Below are positions 34,001 to 47,448 of a DNA stretch of 64,000 nucleotides, in pieces (position 1 is the stretch's first letter; every line of letters begins with the position of its first letter). Both the position numbers and the translations under genes were made by a program. This DNA is from Heterodera schachtii. Lineage: Eukaryota; Nematoda; Chromadorea; Rhabditida; Heteroderidae. The notes under the pieces were generated by a model. That model saw only the letters and a program-made list of their open reading frames with translations, did not search any database and was not told where the DNA came from. Where the stretch lies: the NCBI GenBank assembly GCA_023374025.1, contig SIJG01000030.1:943173-1007172 (forward strand). The letters are read 5' to 3'.

Positions 34001-34747
34001 GTGATTATTTTTTTATCAGATATATGTTGGATGGAGTTGGATTTTTGGTATTTAATTTAAATTCAAAAATTTCGAAATAATGAAATGTGTTAAAATGACG
34101 AAAAAATTATATGTTGGGGAAAAAGGTCATTTTTAATTATGTAGAATTTTTCAAAATTTAATGACGCCTTTCTAAAGAAAGATGATAAGAATTTAGCAAA
34201 AAAAAGTTATATATTTTGTAAGTGAAATTCAAAAATATTTGTAGTTGGCATGACCCTCAAATTGCCAAATTTCTACTAATTGTCATTTTTTGAAATTGCG
34301 AGGACCAGAGGAAGCCGGAATTTTATGGCAAATGGCTTACTTTCAGGGGTCAGGGATTCAGGCACCCGATTTGCAGAAAGTGCCAGACAAGGGGCACCTT
34401 TTAGGAGTCAACGGTTCGGGGAGTCGATTTTGCAGAATGCCAAAAAAGTCGAGAATTTGGGACCAGGGTGGACCCGCATTTTATGACCCTGTTGGGGGCG
34501 CGCGTGATAAAAAGTAGCAATTCTATTCCTTGGCACATACAAAAATGATTAGCAACATTGACTTTTTTAGTGCCGCAATTTTTGTGACTTCCGCCGCTCC
34601 GATCATTTATTTCTTATTTGTAAAATGCCATCCTTATCATATATATGTATATATACACTTTTGCAATGCTGGTAAATGACCAATCATCAACAAAACTTAA
34701 TTTCCCTCCCCCTCCCCCTAAGGGAATGAATTTGTTGTGGAGAGGGA

Positions 34748-34767
34748 GGGGGGGGGGGGGGGGGGGG
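34748..34767. repeat. G20 run
   Basis: Twenty uninterrupted G in AT-rich surroundings, next to a C-rich segment at 34701-34720. Confidence 0.9.
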
Positions 34768-36514
34768 TATTTTCATCGATGAACACACTTTGCCCGTTAT
34801 CTGCCCCAGGGGCAAAAAAGGGGGGCAAATTGGCAAAACAATCTTCCCAATGAGCGGACCAAAGCAATTTTTGCATCCCATTTTAGGGACTGCTATTACT
34901 GACTGATATTTGAACAGCTGGCACATTCATAAAATTGGATAATGGGCTCAATGTGCCGAAAAATATGAATGTAATGTAATATATATTTTAGTTTCATTTT
35001 AAAAACTTTCAAAATTTTTTATAATGTTAAAACCAAATTTACAGTAATAAATAATCCATTAAAAATTTGTAAAAAAAATTATTTAAAAACAAGCATCCTT
35101 CTTTTTTATTGTTTTACCGCCGGCGAGAAAACAATCATCACATCAAAACAAATTTGGCGTAATGATTTTTGAATTGTTGAAAGGCAAGCGCATGAGCATA
35201 GCCATCAATAGACACACAGAGAGAGAAAAGGGGTGCCTAATTGCCTTGCCCAAATAGGAGGGGGTGGTGGGGGCGATAATTTAGGCACAGCGCGCCGCGC
35301 CCATTTTTGCCCTCAGGCGCGTTGCCACTAATTTTGAGCGCTGGTTAGCTGAATTGGAAGGAGCTCTTCCAATCGACACACATAAAAGGCAATGAATGGG
35401 TGGTGGAGATGACGTGGCGCGAGATGGTGGTGTTGGACTTGATGACTCTGGAATAAATTTTGGGGCGATGGTTTTGGTGATGGTGAAATAATGGAAAAAA
35501 ATGGACGAGACGATGTGCGGTGGTGAAAATTTGCGCCACCGACGATTTTGGGATGATGGAAAGCGGGAGACAAAGATTGAGGGGGATAATGATTTGGTTG
35601 ATGGATGTGTGTAAACAGGGCGAAATGAAATCGAAATTTAATTGGGGGAGGAAATGCGGCTGAGGGTATTTAAATTGGGGGTGAACATGGGCGATTAAAA
35701 ATCAATTGGCTAATTAAGTGTGAGAGTGGGTGCCTTAATGCTTTTTTGGTTGAACATGAATGGCCAAAGAATGTAAATAAATCGGAAACAATATAAATGG
35801 GGCCAATATAAAGCTAAAAAACTGTTTTTAATGCACATAAATATTCAATCTAACAAAAATGTATTAATAAATTTAATATTTTAACAATGTTAAAATAATT
35901 CATATTTTCATGGTTTTGATAATTTTGCATAAATAAAATTCTAATTTCCAAACTCGATGCCTAAAGGCACAAACGAAATTTACGGGTCAATAAAAACTTC
36001 TTAAAAAATCATTACCTAAAAAAAGCTCATACATAATTTACATGTAAATGAGTCGATTAACGGACATAATTGATGCCAAATTGATCTGGATATGGCTTAT
36101 CTATATTAGTCTAAAAATTTAATCATTATCCATTGACAACTGATCAAAGGCACCAATAAATTTTGATATTTTTTTTTTGCTGATCAGTGATCACTTAGAG
36201 CTGATAAACCGCAATTTTTGTTCGGTTAGAGCAACATGAAAACGGTGAAACAGGAAAACAAAAACAGCGAATGAATTTGAAAGCGTTACGGAGCGAAAAA
36301 AAGGGCGGTATTTTTGGTAAAGGTGGACGAAATAGCATTAGCAGAAGTAGCAGCAGGTGGTCGTTGTCGTTGTCGGGTTGTACAACCACAAAAAGGAGGA
36401 ATTTTTGTGTTGCACTTTCGCCGCCCCGGTGAGCACACCAAATTTGTATGGTTGAAGGCTTCGCAACATTTTTTTGCGCAGAATTTGTGCGCGAGCGCCT
36501 AATTCGATCAGTGA

Positions 36515-36765
36515 GTGAGTGAATCGGTCAATAAAAAAATAGGTTTTTTTTTTGTTGCCAAATGGCGTAATTTACAAAAAAAAATTGAAAAGAAAATAAT
36601 ACATTTGGAAATTCAATTTTTGTGCAAATAAATGAAGATTAATGGAAAGAAAATGAATTTCAATGAATCAGTCGGTCAATCAAACAGTTTTTGTGTGCCA
36701 TGAAAATGAACGGAAAAGAAAACTTTAAATTCGAGTGAATCAATCGGTCAATCAAATTAAATAAA
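36515..36765. repeat. Diverged repeats around GAATCxxTCGGTCAATC
   Basis: The block GAATC..TCGGTCAATCAAA occurs near 36663 and 36737 with a shorter form near 36521, each followed or preceded by AATGGAAAAGAAAA-like sequence. The spacing is about 75 bases for the last two. Confidence 0.5.
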
Positions 36766-39700
36766 TAAAAATTAATTATGGAAAAGAAAAAGTTAAATTG
36801 AAGGAATAAAAAATAAATGTGAATAAAATGTGTCTAATTAATGAATTGAAGAAGCCTACTGACGCCCTCCTCTTTGGGGGTGTTGGAAGGATAAAATTAA
36901 TCCACTCGAAAAACAGTACTATTTATGTACGGTATATATGTTAAGATATATGGTCAAAGAAATATGGTAGAATTGTTGGAGGTTGAGGTCATGCAAATAC
37001 TAATTTAGAACATAACCATTTTTGTGGTGTTCTAATTAACGTGTTCTAATGAATATGGATGGCATCATTTTAGAGAGCAAAATTTTCTCTATCGAATGGT
37101 ACTATTCATACGGGCGAAATTTGTGATCACAATTTTTTCTATACATAAAATAGCGTTGTCCCGAAAAGCAAATTTCCGAAAATTGTTTCGATAAGCGGAG
37201 CATATCCCCCCAGGTTCCGCCTATTCATTCAAATTACAAAAAAAACAATCAAAATTTTTTTCAAATTTCAGCATGAATTGGCTCTAGATGGATAGCATTT
37301 GCTTCCATTTTCCCTTTCGCTCACTCCCTTTTGTTTTGCGGCGGGTTAAAAGCCGTGCCGCTCGCTCACCCGTCCGTCCGCAACAAGCCCCGGGGGGAAA
37401 TGAATTTGATGAGTGAGAAAGTGGTGTGGTGGTGAAAAGCATGGTCAGCTCAGTAGGGAGGGGGATAAAATTGAGGAGCGGTGATGGCGAGATGGATTAG
37501 CCCCCGCGGTACCAACGCCAGCACCCGCCGCCATGGTGCGAGATTAGCTCCTCCCGCCGGCCGCCGCTTCACAGATCTCCCCCCCCCCCCAAATCCCAAC
37601 CGCGCCAAATACAACACCATCCATACAACCCAAGAATCATCATCATTATCATCATTGTCGGTCCGGCTTTTCCCGCACATTTGGAGCGGCATGGCGCGCG
37701 GGTCCTCCGCTTCAATGTGCGGTGGTAGCGCTTGGATTGGAAATGCCGAAAAGCGAATTTTGTGTGCGGGTAACGCGCACGAGTTAAAACAATATGTGAT
37801 GAAAAGCGCAAAATGATTAACAGAGCGTGCCAACTAAAAAATCCTCCATACCGGATTTTGGCATGGGAAAAACAGAGAAAAGTGCCGCCAATTTGGAAGG
37901 GATAATTGTGTATATGTGTGTTGTGCTGCTAATTCTTTATGGTAATTAAAAATTTTGTCAGAAATTTGCTTTTCATGAATTTGAGAGGCCTATTGGCACA
38001 TTAGCCAGGGATAGTCACAGGATAGTGTTAGCGTCGCCCTGGGCGATGATCTTTTTTTCGCTTTTTAAGTTTGCAATTTTTTTCTATCTGATTTACATCA
38101 AAAATGATAATTTGTGGATTTTTGGAAAAGTTTAGCAAATTTTTTTTGGGAAATATAGCTGAGGGAGGTCTTGGAGGGGAAAACTTTGGTCTGGGACGTC
38201 ACTTTTACATGGTAATTCATAGAAAAAATCGCTAGATTTTGCGAGTCTCGAAATTTTTTGCAAAAAAATTGGCCGATGCCGGGAAGCGAAAAACCTGGGA
38301 AATTTCTCGAGCCGACAACCGGGAACAGTCAGCAAATCCCTCACATCTCACTAGTAGGAAGGGGCAGAGAAAAGCATGCAAAAAAACTTTTCCGTTGCTG
38401 TTGACCTTCCCGCGCGGGTCGTCCGCCGTTCACCATTTTTACGACCGTTTTGTTTCTCGTTCAACAAAGGTGGAGGGAACCACCGACGGGATAAATTTGT
38501 TCATTGACGGATTGGATGGATCACATAATATGCGACTCCGCGCAGGGAAGGGGGACGGGACGCGGATATCGACTCGACTCACTCTTGACAACAAAGATTG
38601 ATTGCTTAATATGGGCTAATCACCCCATGCTAGGGCGGAACAGATCGATTTGGAACGAACGCGCGTGCAGCGCCGCGGGGGATCGATTTAATAATGGTCG
38701 ATGGGTGGGGTGGGGAGATTAAGCGGATTACGCGCCTGTCCATTGGTGATTAGTTGATTAATATTTGTAGGGCGATTTTGATTTTTTTTTTTTTTTAATT
38801 CGGTGTGAAGGATTAATTAATTGTAACTTTGTGTTAAGAGATAGTTAAATAAATTTAATATTTTTATGCTGAATTTCAAATTAAGGTAATTTAATATTTT
38901 AATTGCTGGCGTTTTAAAAATAAACCATATTTTTACTGTGTTTTTTTTCTTATAAATTAAGACATTAAAGTTCTGGAGGCAAATTAAGAATTATCTTCAG
39001 AATTCTTTTGATAAAAAAAATTTGAAAAACATTTAAATATAATTTATTTTAATTTACAATAGGCACATATATAAAAATATTACAATTTAAAAATTAAATA
39101 ATTGTGCCAATAAAAAAAAATTAAATTGACTGACTGATATGCCCATAGTGATAGAATGAATGGGCTGTGAATCTGGGAATCCGAACCACAATTTGAATAT
39201 ATAGACAAATTTTTTACGTATCGCCAAATGTGTCGAAAAACGGGGGAGGACGAGGGCACACAAATAAATAAATGAATGGATGTGCCGTGCCGAGGAGCAA
39301 CGATGAAAAAAATATTCCCCAGAGAGATTCCATGAGCGATGGGGCAAAGATAGGGCCACCAATTGGGGAGGGGTGCCGGAGGGGAGGCGCAGTGGTTTTA
39401 GTCGGCACACAAAAGAATGGGAACCCGGGGGGAGGAATGGCTTATGCCCTCGGCACATCGCCCAAGGGTTCGTCCGTCCGAATAATTATTTGGCAGTCCA
39501 ACGGGCAACGGGCGGAGCACGCCTTTCCCCCCTCACCAGCAGAGCGGGGGCAGAGCAGTGCCTGCCAAAACGTCCCCCGGGGGGAAATCGTGGCGTTTTG
39601 GAGAGGGAGGGGGGGGGGGGGAGAGTCCGCCGTTCTCTGTGTGCTGAATTGCTTTTTTGAGGGGACCCAGTGGAGGGGAGGGGAAAGGGGCAAAAAGGAG

Positions 39701-42700
39701 GTAAAAATGCCGAAAATTCCCTCCCCATCCCAACCACAAACAACAACAATAGGCGGGGTGCCGCCCCATTCTTTTTGTTGTACAATGTATATGTATTTGA
39801 CGTGCGGTACCGACGACGGACGACGGACCATGGGAAATGAATGGGGCAAAAAGGGTGAGGGACACAACGCCAATTTAATGAAAATATGATTACATAATAA
39901 AATTAGTTGTTTTTTTTTCTGTGTTGGCAAAGTGTGACTGACAAAAGCAGAGGAGGAAAATGATTGGATGGAAATGTGTAGATTCAGTGAAAGCGGTACA
40001 ATAATACAATAGTATGTTTTGTGATTGGGAACAATAATTTTGACGAGAAAACGACACATTTAGGCTAGAAATAAATGATTTCGCTAATCAATTTGTTTTT
40101 TAATTTAAATATAATAAAATTTTCTTAACATTTATGTATGAGCATTTGTTACGGGTCTTCGTTTTTTCATTTTTGTAAAAAAATAAACTAGAAATAATTA
40201 AAAAATAAAGAATTTGGAAAAAAAAAACTGGAATATAGGTTATAAAAATCAAACCACTGCATTTCTTTCATAAAAGGACCCCTCCCTCCTGAAAACTCCG
40301 TACCTGTAAATCTACTCTAGGGAATACGTATTTAAAAACCGTACTTTTTCTTCAAAAAGAAATAACGTATATGGCATAAATGTATTCTTTAAATTGGCCA
40401 ATATTTGCATGCCAAAGAACGATTAAAAGGGACTTTTTTGCAAAAATTTATAATTAGATTCAGACAAATATTTACCCTTTCTATACTAAAAGAATTAATT
40501 CAAAAATATGTCAATCCGCGGCTGATGGCATTATTTAACTGCTAATAAATAGGTCAATTAACGGGCACTTTTTGGCACATTTAGCACTGATTAAATCCCA
40601 CTGATTGTATAAATAATATTATTGTTTTGCCGTTGCAATTATTTTTTCCAATTCATAATGACTCTCTCATTTGCTCTCTGTTGCTTTCTGTGCTTGTGTC
40701 CCCCCGCTTTTATAAATATAAATGGCGGACGACGATGAGGTGTCAAATGGCGACAGATTTTAATTGGCGATAAGCCCATCCCATCAACAGCAAATCGCGG
40801 GGCCAAGCCAAGCGGAAAATGGCCCGAAGGGATTTGGCGAAATGGTGCTGGCCACCCCGCGGACGGAGGGGTCGAGTCGATTACGGATTTAGGGTACGCG
40901 GGGGAGGTGGCATTGGGCATTGACTCGTCCGCGCGTATCCAATCGGTGGGGGGGGGGATTAATGGGGGTGGGCGGCACGGATTATGATGGCTATAATGAT
41001 GGTAATGATGATAATGGTTGCGTTTTTGAGCGGATAATTTTGACCAATTTGGCAGGGCACACAAATTCGAAAATGGAAATCAATTAACTGACTGACTGAT
41101 GATTGACTGATGATGTGAAGAATTAACTCTCTATCTGTAACAGAAATAGACCACCCGCGAAATTGATACTGTCCGGAAGGGATAGTCTAATGATATTTAT
41201 AGCAAAAAAATATTTAAGAAATTTCGATAAAGTTTACATTATAAGAGAAATTCAAATAAAAACTTTTCTACGAAAAACTTTTTTCTGCAATTTTCAAAAA
41301 TCAAATATTTTTTAAAATATTCAATTCTCATCAAATTTTTGGTTTTCGATTAAGTAAAAATTTCTAAAGAAAATTTCTTTAAAATACTTCACTTTAGTCA
41401 AAATTTTAATGAAAAATTAAAATTAGGGTATTCCATGCCACTCTCATTATGATAACATGAAAACCATGGCAAAAATTGTGAACATGTTGGTACCATGCCC
41501 CACAACAATGAACAACAATAACATCAACAATATCAAGGCCGTAAAATCGATGCCTTTTGGCTGGCGGCAACATCAAACGGTTTCCTTTCGTTCCGTTCGC
41601 GTTTTGCCCCGGGGGGCACAGCGCCGCCATTCATGGGCATGGGGGGGGGGGGGGTGGGGACTGATGCGCAGCACAACATCCCCCAAAATTCGGGGAGATG
41701 GGCAGGGGGGGGGGAGAAATTAATCATTGCCACAACGGGCGGAGGAGGATAAGCAAAGGAAGACGCCCTCGGGGGGAGAGATGGGCACAGCACAAAGACA
41801 ATCGCCCGAGGGGGGGGGGAGATGAAAAATATGCAAATGTGTGGCATGGCACCAGCACACAAACAGAGACAACAATAACAACAATATGTGGGGGGGGGGG
41901 AGGCAAAACGGAGAAAGAAAAAAAGCATCAATTGTGGGACAAAGAAATGGGAAATTGGGCGAAAATTAAAAATTTTCATTTTTATTTGAAAACAGAGTAT
42001 CAAATTTTGAGTAAATTAAGTCGATATATTTTCAATTTTTTAAAATTAATTGAATTCGGATGGTGCCAAAGGCCTGGCAAATAAATTTCGAAAATCAAAA
42101 TTCCGAGGCTTCAAAAGATTTACGAAAATCGGCATGCCGGATCCGTAAAAATTTCAATTCTATTGTCAGAATGCCAAATTGTCTGGCATTTTTTTGGCAC
42201 TTTCTTTCTTTAAAAGTTCACTTTATTTAAACGGACTTAAGATGCATGTGCCCACAGGAATTTGAGATGTTTGTGCATGAAAATTGGGCAAAAAATGCCG
42301 CTTTCTTTCTCCATTCATTTTGACACCCGCCCGTCTCTCCGGCCCATTAAAAATTCTGTTGTCCTCGGGGGGCGGGGGGGCAAGGAGCTGAAATGAACAA
42401 ACTCGTCCATCAAAGAGTTTAATTTAAAGGAAAAGTGTGAAAACAAAAAAAAGAAAAGGGAATTTAAATTAAAATAATTATTTTCCTTAAAAAATAATAT
42501 TTTGTCTTTTGGCGTTCTATTTGAATATTGCTCTGAAATTTTTCGGGAATTTTTTAGAAAATTATCGAGAAAAATCTTTTATAATTTCCAATTTTTGCCA
42601 AGGCACTTTGGAATTTTCCGAAGAATTTTGAGAAATTATAACAATAAAAATGTCACTTCACCAACAACATATACAAAAGCAAATTGCATAATAACCAGGT

Positions 42701-43077
42701 CTGAGTTTTTTTAGATGCTTAAATCACAAAATAAGTACCTTAATAAGCGATAAAAATGTGCCAAAATAAATATAAAATGCCGAAAATCCAAAATATAGTG
42801 CTAACATTCTTGACATAGAATCTTTAGAGATTTATTTAAGTTTTGGTCCGGCGGTTTCCGAAGGGCGTCCCCTTGGAAAATGTTTTGAGTTTTATTGCAT
42901 TTTTATAAGAAATTTTTTGAAAATTGCGGGAATTTGGGCTAAAAAGCGACAAAAATTTATCCCTGAGCAACCGATTACATATGACCACCATAATAATGTA
43001 TGCAAATGAATTATGTGTGTTTGGAGGAGTGTGCGCACTCTTTCGTTGGCGCCAATTTGTCGCTTAGTGAATTTTAA

Positions 43078-43770
43078 ATTTCGTTGTTGCCAGCCGCGCC
43101 GGAGTGAGTACGCCGACCGGCTGGCCGATTGTTTTGTGAAAGTGTGGGTCCAACAAAATGCCACCAAAATGTGTGAAAATTTTTAGACAGGAAGGACAAG
43201 TGCCCACCCGCAACCCCCAGCAAAAATAAAAAATTAAATTTTCAAGAAAATGTGAAATTTAAAAAAGAATTAATTAGGATATGGGCCTGGTGGGAAGTTC
43301 TTGCGGATATTTGGCCAAATTTATTGGATAAAAATTTAATTTTTCAAATTATTATGGGAGGGGATTTGGCTTCGATATTCGGCCCAAATTTGTTGGCACA
43401 CATAGTTAAGAGGGTGACACAAAACTTGCGGTGCCCATGGGGCCCAATGAAGAGAGAGGGATTTCGGTGCGGCATCGGCACTGAATTTAGGGGGACTTAT
43501 CCGCTTAATAACACAACGGGCGAAAATCCAATTTATGTAGGCTCGGGCTGTAGTCGGCAGCTGTCAGTTTGTGTCCCCATCAGGCATAATTTGTATAGCC
43601 AAAAGGCGAATGAGTCATTAGGGACATGATAAAATAAAAGAGAACGCAAAAAAACAAACATATCTGCTTCAAGTTTGTGATCAAAATTATCATTAAAGAA
43701 GGCATACCCACAAAAAACTTTTGCTTAAATGTCAACTAAACTTAGAATTTTCAAAAATTCAGAAATTTTT
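43078..43770. repeat. Segmental duplication, copy 1
   Basis: This block matches 58665-59480 in order and orientation. Shared landmarks are GCCGCGCCGGAGTGAGTAC-like sequence, GTGTGGGTCCAACAAAATGC, GGGCGAAAATCCAATTT and CAAACATATCTGCTTCAAGT. One plus-strand frame (43252-43629) is partly conserved in the other copy, but I recognise no product. Confidence 0.85.
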
Positions 43771-45068
43771 AATTGCATAAATTCGCCCTTCCTTTTGCGG
43801 GTTTTTGTGTCTATTAAATAAAACAAATGATTTCTGATATATCATTGAATTCATAGTTTGTGAAATTGTAAATGAATAATAATTTTTCAAGAAATTAATT
43901 AATAATACATTTTTAATGTATGGGTGCAGTGTAAATAACACAATAAATTAATTAAAAGATCGACGTTACTAAAGGAGCAATTAAGGTTTGATTTAAATGG
44001 TTTTAAACGAAAATAAATCCAAAGAATTAAAATTCGAAAATTGACAAAAGTTTGCTAAAAAAATGTTTTGTTCCAAAATTAGTAAACCCTCAAGAAATGC
44101 ATGTGCATGGCCAATTCTGTCATGTTAGCACAAATTGGCCAGAAATGGCACATCCAAGCAGGTCCCATCCCGATGGCATTGCCCTCGGCTTCCCTCCAAC
44201 ACCGCAAGCAGTAGTGCCGTAAAGAGATTAACTTGTCCATTCGACATCCATTGGCATTAGAGAGGTCATTACGGCAATTTTGGCCAAATTCCCCCCCCCC
44301 CCCCCGCTCGGTCCCACTCCCAAGCGGGGCATCTAATCTCGTTTTGGCGGGAATTGTGCTGCTCAAGAATTGGAGTCAAGTGTGCTTGCTGCTCATGCTT
44401 CTGCCTAACAGCGACAAATTGTTCTTTGGGCTGATGTCAAAATGAAGTGTACCAAGTGCCAAATTTGGCGATTTTGTTGATTATTATTTTTAAAAGAACG
44501 TCAGTCACTTGACTAAATATTGAATAAGCTATATAAAATTAATTTAACGAATAAAAATGGATATTAAAAATTGTTAATTTTCTGCTTTAGCCTCAAAATC
44601 TAATTTTTGGTTGGGGAATTTTTTTTCAATTTTTTATATTTATTCAGAAATTTTTTTGGTAGATGAGACAAAAGCAAAAGGTGCTAGGTTGTTTCATAAA
44701 TTCCACCAAGTGATAATAAAGTTACTTAAAATTATCCAATTTAATTAAAATAAAGAATATTTAAATTTAAATAAATGTTCCACATTTAATTTTTTGGACA
44801 ACAAATCTTCACCAAACTATACAATTTTAAAAAATTTTGTAAAAAAAAAAAAAATTAAAAAATGTTGTTGGAACAAGGTTTAAAAATATACTTTATCATA
44901 AAATATAAATTTAAAGCTTCATAACTTTCTCATAAGCAATTTATTTAAATACAATTTAGGCCATTTAATAGCTCTTATGTTTCTCAATTAACGCACAAAT
45001 TTAAAAAAATTTCATTACCCCTGAAAAATTAAGGTGATAATATTCATAAATATCTATTACTAAACGAC
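43771..45068. other. Intergenic DNA with a duplicated segment
   Basis: 44400-44690 is similar to 52210-52400 (shared GCGACAAAT-GTTCTTT, GTGCCAAATTTGG and GATGAGACAAAA-like blocks). A minus-strand open frame at 44079-44366 crosses a C15 run on the plus strand and was not accepted as a gene. Confidence 0.5.
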
Positions 45069-45958
45069 TCAGCACGGATAAAAATCAACTTTTTTCTCAA
45101 TCATCCATTGGGTTACAAAACGAACACTGGCTACATATTCCCTTCAAAACTAAAATAAAAATGAATAAATAATTATAAATTAAATCCGAAAAAAGAAATT
45201 AAAAATTTTATCTTTTTTAATTTTCATTTCTCCTCACTGAGTTTGAGAATGTTCAAATCGGTCAACGTCGCTTCTGGCCATTGGCACGCAATGGCAACAA
45301 TTTGCACGAATTTGGCATGCATTTCGTTCACCTATTATTGTACATTTAAATTTTTAGATTAAATAAATGTTAAATAAATTTAAGGGAATAAAAAAGGTCA
45401 AAATTGAAAGCCATTTCCTTTTTCTTGACTAAAAAATTTTTAATTTCCTAATTTTTTCCCAGTTTCCATCGGTGAAAAAATGGCCTACGTAATTTGGCGC
45501 ATCTTTTGACAACGGAAGGCCAACTCGCGCTTTGATGTCACGAGGAAAGTTGAGCGTGGGAGGATCGTACCAATTGAGAACCGGAATATTACACCCTTCA
45601 AAAAGGGAAAGTAAGCCTAAAAATATTTAAATACCTATCAATTAAATTTAAAGAAATTGAATTTTAACCCACCAGCCATGTGCGCATCTGTCTTTGATCG
45701 TACCATTGAAATTCCCTTAGGACGGAAAATGCCGGGCACTCCAAGCAACAATTGGCACAAAGTGTTCACCTCACTCAAACACTGTTCAGACTAAGAAGCA
45801 TTGAGAAATGTTAAACAAATTAATTTGAAAAATGATTGAATTTTCTAAATTCCAGAACAAATCGCTATTCTCACCATAATTTTCATTTTCTCGAGCCAAT
45901 GGCCCATCCGGTCAAGCAGAAAATGGTCAAACGCAGCGACACGCGAATTTGGGACCAT
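45069..45958 (-). CDS. Small five-exon gene, 161 residues, family unknown (paralogue A)
   Basis: Exons: 45875-45958, 45673-45790, 45489-45616, 45238-45331, 45069-45130; intron phases 0, 1, 0, 1 all agree, with GT donors and AG acceptors throughout. The protein starts MVPNSRVAAFDHFLLDRMGH, has no signal peptide, and is rich in predicted helix with Cys and Trp scattered (motifs LFEGCNIPVLNWYDPP, IACQWPEATLTDLNILKL). It ends VTQWMIEKKVDFYPC. I do not recognise the family. It resembles the gene at 47.4-48.5 kb in the C-terminal half, and decayed copies lie at 50.9-51.4 and 58.4-58.7 kb, so it belongs to a local family. Confidence 0.72.
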
Positions 45959-46879
45959 TTTTTATGAAATTTTATGGGGGAAACCATTCATAAAGCAATT
46001 CATTTGGCAGCCTTTTCGGGGTCATTTTATTATTTTTGATGGTAATTTAGAAGGTGGGCAACCACAACTTATAATGGCGATGGATGGCCCACCCACTTTC
46101 TTATCTAACTTAATTATCGAAAATTCACTTTCTTATCTACTCGTGGGCACTTTTTGGCGCCAGTGCCCTCAAAAAATCACTTCGCAACGAAAAATAATTA
46201 AAGACACATTTTACTAAAAAATCGACCCAGAAAACAAAAAGGAAAGCCAAAAATATTTTGGTTATTTAATTGCTGGAATTCTTTAAATAAATTCCTTGGC
46301 GCACTCATCATTAAAAGTATTAATTATTTTTTCAAAACCATAACCTATTTTGATCAAAAATTCAAATGTGCAAAAGGACAAATGAATAAAAATTAAATTT
46401 AATTAAAAAATGACGCATTTATAACTTATGTTTAATCATTGTTGATACTGAAATGGACGGACGTATTGACAATTGATAAACTTTATGTATTGCAAAGAGT
46501 CGGAATTGTTTTTGCAAAAAGAGAAGAACGGAAGAAAAGAGAGACTGACAGGCGACGTACGACGGCACAAAGCGCTGGGCAATGGCACCGCCGAGGGATG
46601 AAAAAGGGATGCGCGATAAAAAAAATATTTTGTGATGTAATAAGTAAGAATGAACGGAAGGAAAATTTGTGATGGCACATTAGAGTGGGAGAAGAAGCAT
46701 AAGGCACAAATAATTAAGTAATTGTTATGATAGTAAAGAAAATATGGGAGACGAAACGGAATGGCAAAACTGTCAAAGACTGTGCACCAAATTTGTTTCC
46801 GATAAACCAATGTGAAAACCAAAGCTGACACTCGTGCACAGTTCATTAGACAATCGGCAAATACATTTTGTGCAGGGAG
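45959..46879. other. Intergenic DNA
   Basis: No supported exon. A minus-strand frame at 46436-46846 and a plus-strand frame at 46439-46672 overlap and neither has splice or domain support. Confidence 0.35.
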
Positions 46880-47215
46880 ATGAAAAGACTTTTCTCAGTG
46901 ATGGATGGCACTATTAGATTTGAGCAAAATGAAACTACAAAAGTCATGAATATTTTAACGGAAGCCGAATGCCAAGGACAAAGGAAGGCATTCGGGCCGA
47001 ACGAAGCAAATTTGAAAATTAGGCAAAAAACATTTTGTGGCAGATGAAGGCAAGGAAAGTTCAGTGATGGCATTTTGGTGAGGAGGGCGATCGATCTGGC
47101 AAAAAACAACCGACAGCCGTCAAGGTGGAGAGAGACGAGTAACAGTTCCATCGATTCGCGTTCGGTGTGTTTTGTCAGTGCCGAACAATCTGTACAAAAA
47201 GATTTATATCATTAA
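46880..47215 (+). pseudogene. Open frame with one internal TGA, repeated family, function unknown
   Basis: From the ATG at 46880 the frame runs 111 codons to TAA at 47213, interrupted only by TGA at 47045. Both halves look like protein (EAECQGQRKAFGPNEANLKI before, RQGKFSDGILVRRAIDLAKN after). Related fragments occur at about 49817-49890 (plus), 51398-51510 and 51786-51990 (both inverted), all more decayed. It may be an old gene or the coding part of an unrecognised repeat. A selenocysteine reading is possible in principle but unlikely given the decay of the copies. Confidence 0.4.
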
Positions 47216-47448
47216 TGTCAGATCAGTGAGCAAAATGAAAGGTGGGACTGATCACTTACATTTTCACAATCTTCCCCTCCCTCCCTTTTCTCTTATTCCC
47301 CACAAAAATCAGTTGAATTCTCGAAAAAGCACTTTTCGCTCCTACAAAAATTTATCTATAAAAAAATTGTATTAAAAATAGACAAGATTGGATTAATATA
47401 ATGGATACCAATTCCAAAAAATTTTTTGTTTTGTTTTTACCATTTGCA

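Larger units (their letters stand above)
29479..42890. other. Mosaic of AT-rich DNA and GC-rich islands, no supported gene
   Basis: GC-rich islands near 29.5, 32.3, 32.9, 35.3, 37.5, 38.5, 39.5, 40.9 and 41.7 kb carry long open frames on both strands at once (for example around 39.3-40.0 kb), a product of composition and not of coding. No domain or consistent exon chain was found. A 98-codon frame at 33764-34060 (plus) is the most protein-like, but has no splice support. Islands of this kind may be regulatory. Confidence 0.4.

Noticed and set aside
37450..37833. 127-codon minus frame and 111-codon plus frame
   Set aside because: Same reason: composition keeps both strands open, and the encoded sequences do not resemble a known protein.
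39272..40059. Two 205-codon frames on opposite strands
   Set aside because: They overlap in a GC-rich island that is open in most frames; no domain, splice chain or signal peptide was found.
43252..43629. 125-codon plus-strand frame in the duplicated block
   Set aside because: Only part of it is conserved in the copy at 59.2 kb, the rest is shifted by indels; it is not listed as a gene.
46436..46846. 136-codon minus-strand frame
   Set aside because: Low-complexity hydrophobic translation opposite another open frame; no start or splice support.
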